Positions 60,421-64,000 of a stretch of 64,000 nt of DNA are shown here, piece after piece. The position numbers and the translations under genes are program-made. How positions within the stretch are numbered: position 1 is the first letter of the stretch; each line of letters starts with the position of its first letter. The stretch is from Pyrococcus sp. NA2 (lineage in GTDB: Archaea > Methanobacteriota_B > Thermococci > Thermococcales > Thermococcaceae), in the NCBI RefSeq assembly GCF_000211475.1, contig NC_015474.1, positions 620,001 through 684,000 on the forward strand, in the 5' to 3' direction. A model generated the notes under the pieces. That model ran no database searches. It had not been told where the DNA came from and saw only the letters and a list, made by a program, of their open reading frames with translations.

Positions 60421-60466
60421 AGTAATTCAATTAATACCACTTAAGTAATTTAATTAATACCACTTA
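60421..60466. repeat. Two tandem 23-bp repeats upstream of the RiPP promoter
   Basis: AGTAATTCAATTAATACCAC plus TTA at 60421-60443 is repeated at 60444-60466 with one change (C to T). The repeats lie about 40-85 bases upstream of the TATA box, a place used by archaeal activators, and contain the palindrome-like TTAATTAA in one copy. No other copy was noticed in the window. Confidence 0.75.
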
Positions 60467-60602
60467 ACTTCGAACCACCTAAAAGAAACAGAGCCAGAGT
60501 AAAGGAGTTGCATGACCATGCAATGGGAATAAACATGATCCCCAGGAATTCCAGAACAGAAAGAATCAAAAATTCGTACCAGTAATTACTTCGACCCCAC
60601 CC

Positions 60603-60610
60603 TATAAAAC
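60603..60610 (+). promoter_or_regulatory. TATA-like element before the methyltransferase remnant
   Basis: TATAAAAC lies about 56-63 bases before ATG 60666, preceded by the CACCC stretch. It is the only convincing TATA on the plus strand here, so the broken gene may still be transcribed. Confidence 0.4.
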
Positions 60611-60665
60611 CTTTTTCCCGAAAACGCCTTAAAAAGAAGCCCGTTAGAGGTTTTCGGTGTTTTTC

Positions 60666-61277
60666 ATGCATTTTGGCGAGGAAACGTTTAAGAAAGAAGT
60701 CCTTTCAAAAATCCCACCTCGGAACGAGCCACCTTTGCCCCCTAATTGGCTCCACATCGAGATGCTCGAACGCTTCCGAGTCCTCCAGTTCGTACCCATC
60801 AGGGAAGGTATGAACGTCCTTGAGATAGGATGTGGAGCGCACGCCCTAACGACCGTTCCGCTCGCCTACCTCCTCGGAGAGACCGGCCGCGTTGTTGCAG
60901 TTGATAAATCGAGATGGCGCTTCTTCGAGGAGGTAACTTCAGTCACTGGCGTCAAGCACTGGATAATACCCCTAAAGCTCGACGCAAGGGAGCTTCCCTT
61001 CCCGTTCAAGGCCTTTGATTTGGCCGTCCTCGTTCACGGAATTAGGAGCCTAAAGAGCGAGGAAACGATGGTTAAGGTCATCTCCGAGATGCTCCGCGTG
61101 GCCGAGAATGTCTTCATCGCGGAGAGTCTGCCTATAGCAAACAACGAGAGGCAAAGGGCACATCTTGAGCTCTTCCTTGTCAAACTCCATCAACACCACC
61201 GGGAGTCTCTATACTTACAGTCGGATCCATGTACACCATTGCTCCAGCTTCAGCCTGAACGGCTTCTCCCCCTTTGA
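60666..61277 (+). pseudogene. SAM-dependent methyltransferase, C-terminally truncated
   Basis: From ATG 60666 the frame reads as a good methyltransferase: MNVLEIGCGAHALTTVPLAYL is motif I, VVAVDKSRWRFFEE the acidic loop, and LDARELPFPFKAFDLAVLVHG motif II/III. Up to HLELF (about 61170) it looks native and GC-rich, Thermococcus-like. After that the frame reads antisense to another broken gene (AIM24-like) and gives a meaningless tail (KLHQHHRESLYLQSD and on) to 61277. The true C-terminal part is lost by a deletion or recombination. It belongs to the right edge of the island. Confidence 0.78.
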
Positions 61278-61329
61278 GATCTACCTCCAAGAGAGAAAAG
61301 CTTGGCCTATGCTCAATCCTGTACTCCAT
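61180..61329 (-). pseudogene. N-terminal 49 codons of an AIM24/TIGR00266-like gene
   Basis: On the minus strand a frame starts at ATG 61329 and reads MEYRIEHRPSFSLLEVDL, then GGEAVQAEAGAMVYMDP and TVSIETPGGVDGV before a TGA at 61180-61182. The 'Y-x-I-x-x-R-P-S-x-S-L-L-x-V' opening and 'EAGAMVYM' are the typical start of AIM24-family proteins (about 220-260 residues). Only the N terminus remains; the cut point (about 61175-61190) is the same as that of the methyltransferase on the other strand, so one event joined the two broken ends. Confidence 0.72.
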
Positions 61330-61374
61330 AACAAAACACCAAGAAAATAAAAGGTGAAGGTGTTAAAAACATTA

Positions 61375-62091
61375 TTATTTCTCTGGTTCTTCCCCTGTTA
61401 TCCTCCTATAGAGCTCTTCATAAGCCTCAATTAAATCTCCCTTGTCAAACCTGAATACGTCCTTATCTAGGCTTCTCTTAGTTTTCGCATCCCAAAATCT
61501 GCACGTGTCTGGACTGATTTCGTCGGCCAAAACTATCTCTCCTTTCTTGTTCTTTCCGAATTCCAACTTGAAGTCAACTAATATTATGTCCCTTTTCGCG
61601 AGGAAGTCCTTCAGTATTTCGTTGACCTTTAGCGCAATCTCTTCCATCTTCTTGATCTCTTCAAGGCTTATTCCAAGGATCTTTGCATGGTAATAGTTGA
61701 TCATTGGGTCGTGAAGTTCATCGCTCTTATAGTACAGCTCGACTATCGGTTCTGGTAGCTCATAACCTTCAGGAAGAGGTAGCCTCTTCTTAAGACTTCC
61801 AGCGACAACGTTTCTCACGACAATCTCCAGGGGATACATCTCGAGCCTCTCAACTATGAGCTTGTTATCGCCAGCAACTCCTATGAAATGTGTCCTTATT
61901 CCGTGCTCCTCAAGTAACTTGAAGAACCTTGCGGATATTTGAGCATTTAACCAACCTTTGCCCTTAAATTTCGCCTTCTTTACTCCGTCAAATGCAGTCG
62001 CATCATCCTTAAACTCCATTATGAACTTGTCCTCGTCCATTGGTATCATCTTCTTTGCCTTTCCCTCATAGACTTCCATGAATTTCACCAT
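61375..62091 (-). CDS. purC: SAICAR synthase PurC
   Basis: Phosphoribosylaminoimidazole-succinocarboxamide synthase, purine synthesis step 7 (joins CAIR and aspartate). The 238-residue protein has YEGKAKKM near the N terminus, [38 protein letters not shown] and [17 protein letters not shown] 62091 ([10 protein letters not shown]) gives the length of the P. horikoshii enzyme; ATG 62079, with a GGTGA SD, is a good alternative and ATG 62097 is less likely. It is divergent from purF with about 72 bp between, so the purine genes share a promoter region. Confidence 0.96.
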   Translation of the reverse strand: MVKFMEVYEGKAKKMIPMDEDKFIMEFKDDATAFDGVKKAKFKGKGWLNAQISARFFKLLEEHGIRTHFIGVAGDNKLIVERLEMYPLEIVVRNVVAGSLKKRLPLPEGYELPEPIVELYYKSDELHDPMINYYHAKILGISLEEIKKMEEIALKVNEILKDFLAKRDIILVDFKLEFGKNKKGEIVLADEISPDTCRFWDAKTKRSLDKDVFRFDKGDLIEAYEELYRRITGEEPEK

Positions 62092-62163
62092 CTTCATGTA
62101 AAAATCACAATACTTTTAAGATTTTTTAGACATATTTCTGGCAAAGATTGGAGAGGTGAAATC

Positions 62164-63501
62164 ATGAGGGAAAAATGCGGCATATTCGGCACAACTTCAT
62201 CCGATGCCGCTAGAAAGGTCTATTATGGCTTAATTGCCCTCCAGCATAGGGGACAGGAGGGTGCTGGAATCAGCGTCTGGAATGATGGAATAAAGACAAT
62301 TAAAGGTCATGGCCTCGTCTCGGAAGTCTTTAGGGAGGGCATGTTGAATGATCTTAAGGGTAGGCCTGCAATTGGTCACGTTAGATATTCAACTTCCGGT
62401 TCATTGAGTGAAGTCCAACCCCTTGAGGTTGAGTGTTGTGGATACAAAGTTGCCATAGCTCACAATGGCACGCTCACAAATTTTGTACCCCTTAGAAGGC
62501 TTTATGAAAGCAAGGGATTCAAGTTTCGTTCATCAGTTGACACGGAACTAATTGCGATATCATTCCTCAGGCACTATGCAGAGTTGAAGGATGAATTTGA
62601 CGCAATGAAGAATGTTTTCAATGAGGTAAAAGGAGCCTATTCAATCTTAATGCTATTTGATGGCAAATTAATAGCAGCTAGAGATCCAGTTGGTTTTAGG
62701 CCTCTGAGTTTTGGCGTTGGTGATGGTTATTACTTTTCTTCCGAGGATTCTGCACTCAGGATGTTTGAGGTAAAGGCCAGGGATGTTTCTCCTGGAGAGG
62801 TTATAGTTGTGGAAGAGGATTGTGTGGAGAGAAAGGTTGTGGCTAAAGCTAAACATGCTTATTGCGTCTTTGAGTACATATACTTTGCGAGGCCAGATAG
62901 TGTGATAAACGGGATAAGCGTTTATTGTGCTCGCTATAGGATGGGGGTCGAGCTAGCTAGGGAAAGTCCTGCAGAGGGAGATGTGGTAATAGCGGTTCCC
63001 GACTCAGGTAGAACTGCGGCTTTGGGCTTCGCCCATGAGAGCGGGATTCCCTACATGGAGGGGCTAATAAAGAATAGGTACATCGGTAGGACATTCATAA
63101 TGCCGAGCGGTAGGGGATTGAAGGTAAAGCTGAAGTTATCTCCCGTTAAAAAAGTTGTTGAGGGTAAGAGAGTTGTCCTCGTTGACGACTCAATAGTTAG
63201 GGGGACCACCATGAGGAGAATCGTTAGAATGCTGAGGGATGCTGGAGCCAGGGAGGTTCATGTAAGGATAGCATCTCCCCCGATCAAGTATCCGTGTTAC
63301 ATGGGAATAGACATTCCAACAAGGCATGAACTTATTGCGGCTTGGAAGAGCATTGAGGACATAAGGAAGGAAATCGGTGCAGATTCTTTAGCTTATTTGA
63401 GCATCGAAGGTTTGAAGAGGGCGATCGGAATTAAGAATCTATGCATGGCATGCCTAACTGGAGAGTATCCTGAATGGGCGTTTGATTTCTCCATCGAGTG
63501 A
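62164..63501 (+). CDS. purF: Amidophosphoribosyltransferase PurF
   Basis: First committed enzyme of purine synthesis: PRPP plus glutamine to phosphoribosylamine. The 445-residue protein has an N-terminal glutamine hydrolase domain with the nucleophile Cys5 (MREKCGIFG; the first residues would be removed), HRGQEGAG, and AHNGTLTN. The C-terminal PRPP-binding domain has [17 protein letters not shown] late cysteine set ([18 protein letters not shown]) suggests a [4Fe-4S] cluster as in the B. subtilis type. The SD GAGAGGTGAA lies before the ATG. It faces purC. Confidence 0.96.
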   Translation: MREKCGIFGTTSSDAARKVYYGLIALQHRGQEGAGISVWNDGIKTIKGHGLVSEVFREGMLNDLKGRPAIGHVRYSTSGSLSEVQPLEVECCGYKVAIAHNGTLTNFVPLRRLYESKGFKFRSSVDTELIAISFLRHYAELKDEFDAMKNVFNEVKGAYSILMLFDGKLIAARDPVGFRPLSFGVGDGYYFSSEDSALRMFEVKARDVSPGEVIVVEEDCVERKVVAKAKHAYCVFEYIYFARPDSVINGISVYCARYRMGVELARESPAEGDVVIAVPDSGRTAALGFAHESGIPYMEGLIKNRYIGRTFIMPSGRGLKVKLKLSPVKKVVEGKRVVLVDDSIVRGTTMRRIVRMLRDAGAREVHVRIASPPIKYPCYMGIDIPTRHELIAAWKSIEDIRKEIGADSLAYLSIEGLKRAIGIKNLCMACLTGEYPEWAFDFSIE

Positions 63502-63515
63502 AAAGTGATGAGAAG

Positions 63516-64000
63516 ATGAAGAGGGGTATAGTCGTTGTACTGGCACTCCTCATGGTAGCTTTATTAATCTCGCAATCGGGGCATGGAAAGATTGACGTTG
63601 ATAAGCTTAGAGCTTTCCTTGAACATCAATACGTTCCAGAGATCGGTCTTCTGAGGGCTGCCGTTGTTGCATATCCTGACAATGAGACCATTTACATAGT
63701 CAATGATAACGTTTTGGCTGAGAAGGCCCTTAGAATTCTTGACTCTCCATTGGCCGAGAATCTCAACGAATCGCTTACAAAGTTTAATTATTCCCTGGGA
63801 AAAATTGCCCCTCTCTTTGGAAAACCTGTGGAGGTTTTTCACTGTCAGAGAGTGAAGAGAGTTGGGGAGATTTATTCAAGGAAGTTTAAGGCCAAGTTTA
63901 CGCTGATGACTGAGGTTCAAGATGAATGCATAATGAGGGACTGGGTGGAGTACTCCGATTTAGTTGTCTATGCGGCTCTAAGCGATGTCCTAACTGGAAA
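63516..64000 (+). CDS. Exported protein of unknown function (N-terminal part)
   Basis: A frame starts at ATG 63516, 14 bp after purF, and runs off the right edge. Residues 1-20 are a signal peptide or anchor (RGIVVVLALLMVALLISQS). The visible rest (KIDVDKLRAFLEHQYVPEIGLLRAAVVAYPDNETIYIVNDN, abbreviated here at KIDVDKLRAFLEHQ) begins a domain I do not recognise; it repeats 'N-E-T' and 'N-Y-S' type sites and has two Cys in the part visible. It may be a conserved Thermococcales surface protein. Confidence 0.7.
   Translation, partial: MKRGIVVVLALLMVALLISQSGHGKIDVDKLRAFLEHQYVPEIGLLRAAVVAYPDNETIYIVNDNVLAEKALRILDSPLAENLNESLTKFNYSLGKIAPLFGKPVEVFHCQRVKRVGEIYSRKFKAKFTLMTEVQDECIMRDWVEYSDLVVYAALSDVLTG

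Noticed and set aside
60450-60671. 73-residue minus-strand frame with a hydrophobic stretch just upstream of the RiPP promoter, a possible immunity or leader protein
   Set aside because: There is no SD or TATA in front of its ATG, it overlaps the start of the methyltransferase remnant, and its end lies in the tandem repeat. It looks like a chance frame, although a small membrane protein cannot be fully excluded.

Overview
The window is a stretch of chromosome from a hyperthermophilic archaeon of the order Thermococcales, almost certainly a Pyrococcus close to P. abyssi / P. horikoshii. The signs are Pyrococcus-type proteins (SurR next to Pdo, PAN, primase p41/p46, the Clp1/GRC3-type RNA kinase, class I LysRS, ribose-1,5-bisphosphate isomerase), TATA-box promoters with short leaders carrying GGTG/GGAGG Shine-Dalgarno (SD) sites, and a single 16S-tRNA-Ala-23S operon without a 5S gene whose very high GC stands out against an AT-rich background. 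The species is inferred from remembered protein similarity, not from a search.

Layout. 1-13063: end of a biotin-ligase-like gene, kptA, a secreted alkaline phosphatase with a dockerin-like tail, the divergent redox pair pdo/surR with a textbook SurR operator between them, a ferredoxin plus geranylgeranyl reductase, nadE with a TPR protein, moaE, a SPASM protein that has lost its radical-SAM cysteines, two KaiC-like ATPases, an OB-like/TctA-like membrane pair, a zinc-ribbon protein and a class II aldolase. 13072-19805: RNase P RNA, both primase subunits, polynucleotide kinase, an Lrp-like regulator, EngB, a PH-domain gene wrapped in a 27-bp inverted repeat, a small zinc-ribbon protein and PAN. 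19871-25778: a four-gene sugar-type ABC importer and an aminotransferase. 25961-33338: a GC-rich candidate ncRNA, the R15P isomerase operon, a helicase, speE, an AAA ATPase, membrane proteins and a LEA-like protein. 33339-38543: the rRNA operon with bulge-helix-bulge processing stems. 38594-55054: DUF2139, DUF366, a dolichol-kinase-like protein, lysS with an HPr-kinase-like ATPase, a beta-RFAP-synthase/DUF1464/IorB cluster, two MFS transporters, PhoU-family proteins, an asparaginase and a radical SAM enzyme. 61375-64000: divergent purC/purF and the start of an exported protein.

The most unusual part is an island at about 55055-61340. It is edged by broken GC-rich genes: a LeuRS lacking its N-terminal part and carrying a one-base frameshift, and a methyltransferase cut at its C terminus and fused tail to tail with the first 49 codons of an AIM24-like gene. 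Between them lies an AT-rich minus-strand operon that looks like a complete ribosomally made, modified peptide (RiPP) system: a 32-residue precursor too short for ordinary gene finders (60230-60328; two Cys in a C-x3-C arrangement), a radical SAM/SPASM maturase, an ABC ATPase and an ABC permease, with its own promoter, a hairpin inside the precursor gene and a 23-bp tandem repeat upstream.

Other signals that ordinary annotation does not explain are the 27-bp inverted repeat that could hide the ribosome-binding site of the PH-domain gene, the 9-bp hairpin over the speE SD, the palindrome in front of the aminotransferase gene, and the GC-rich structured element at 25961-26018.
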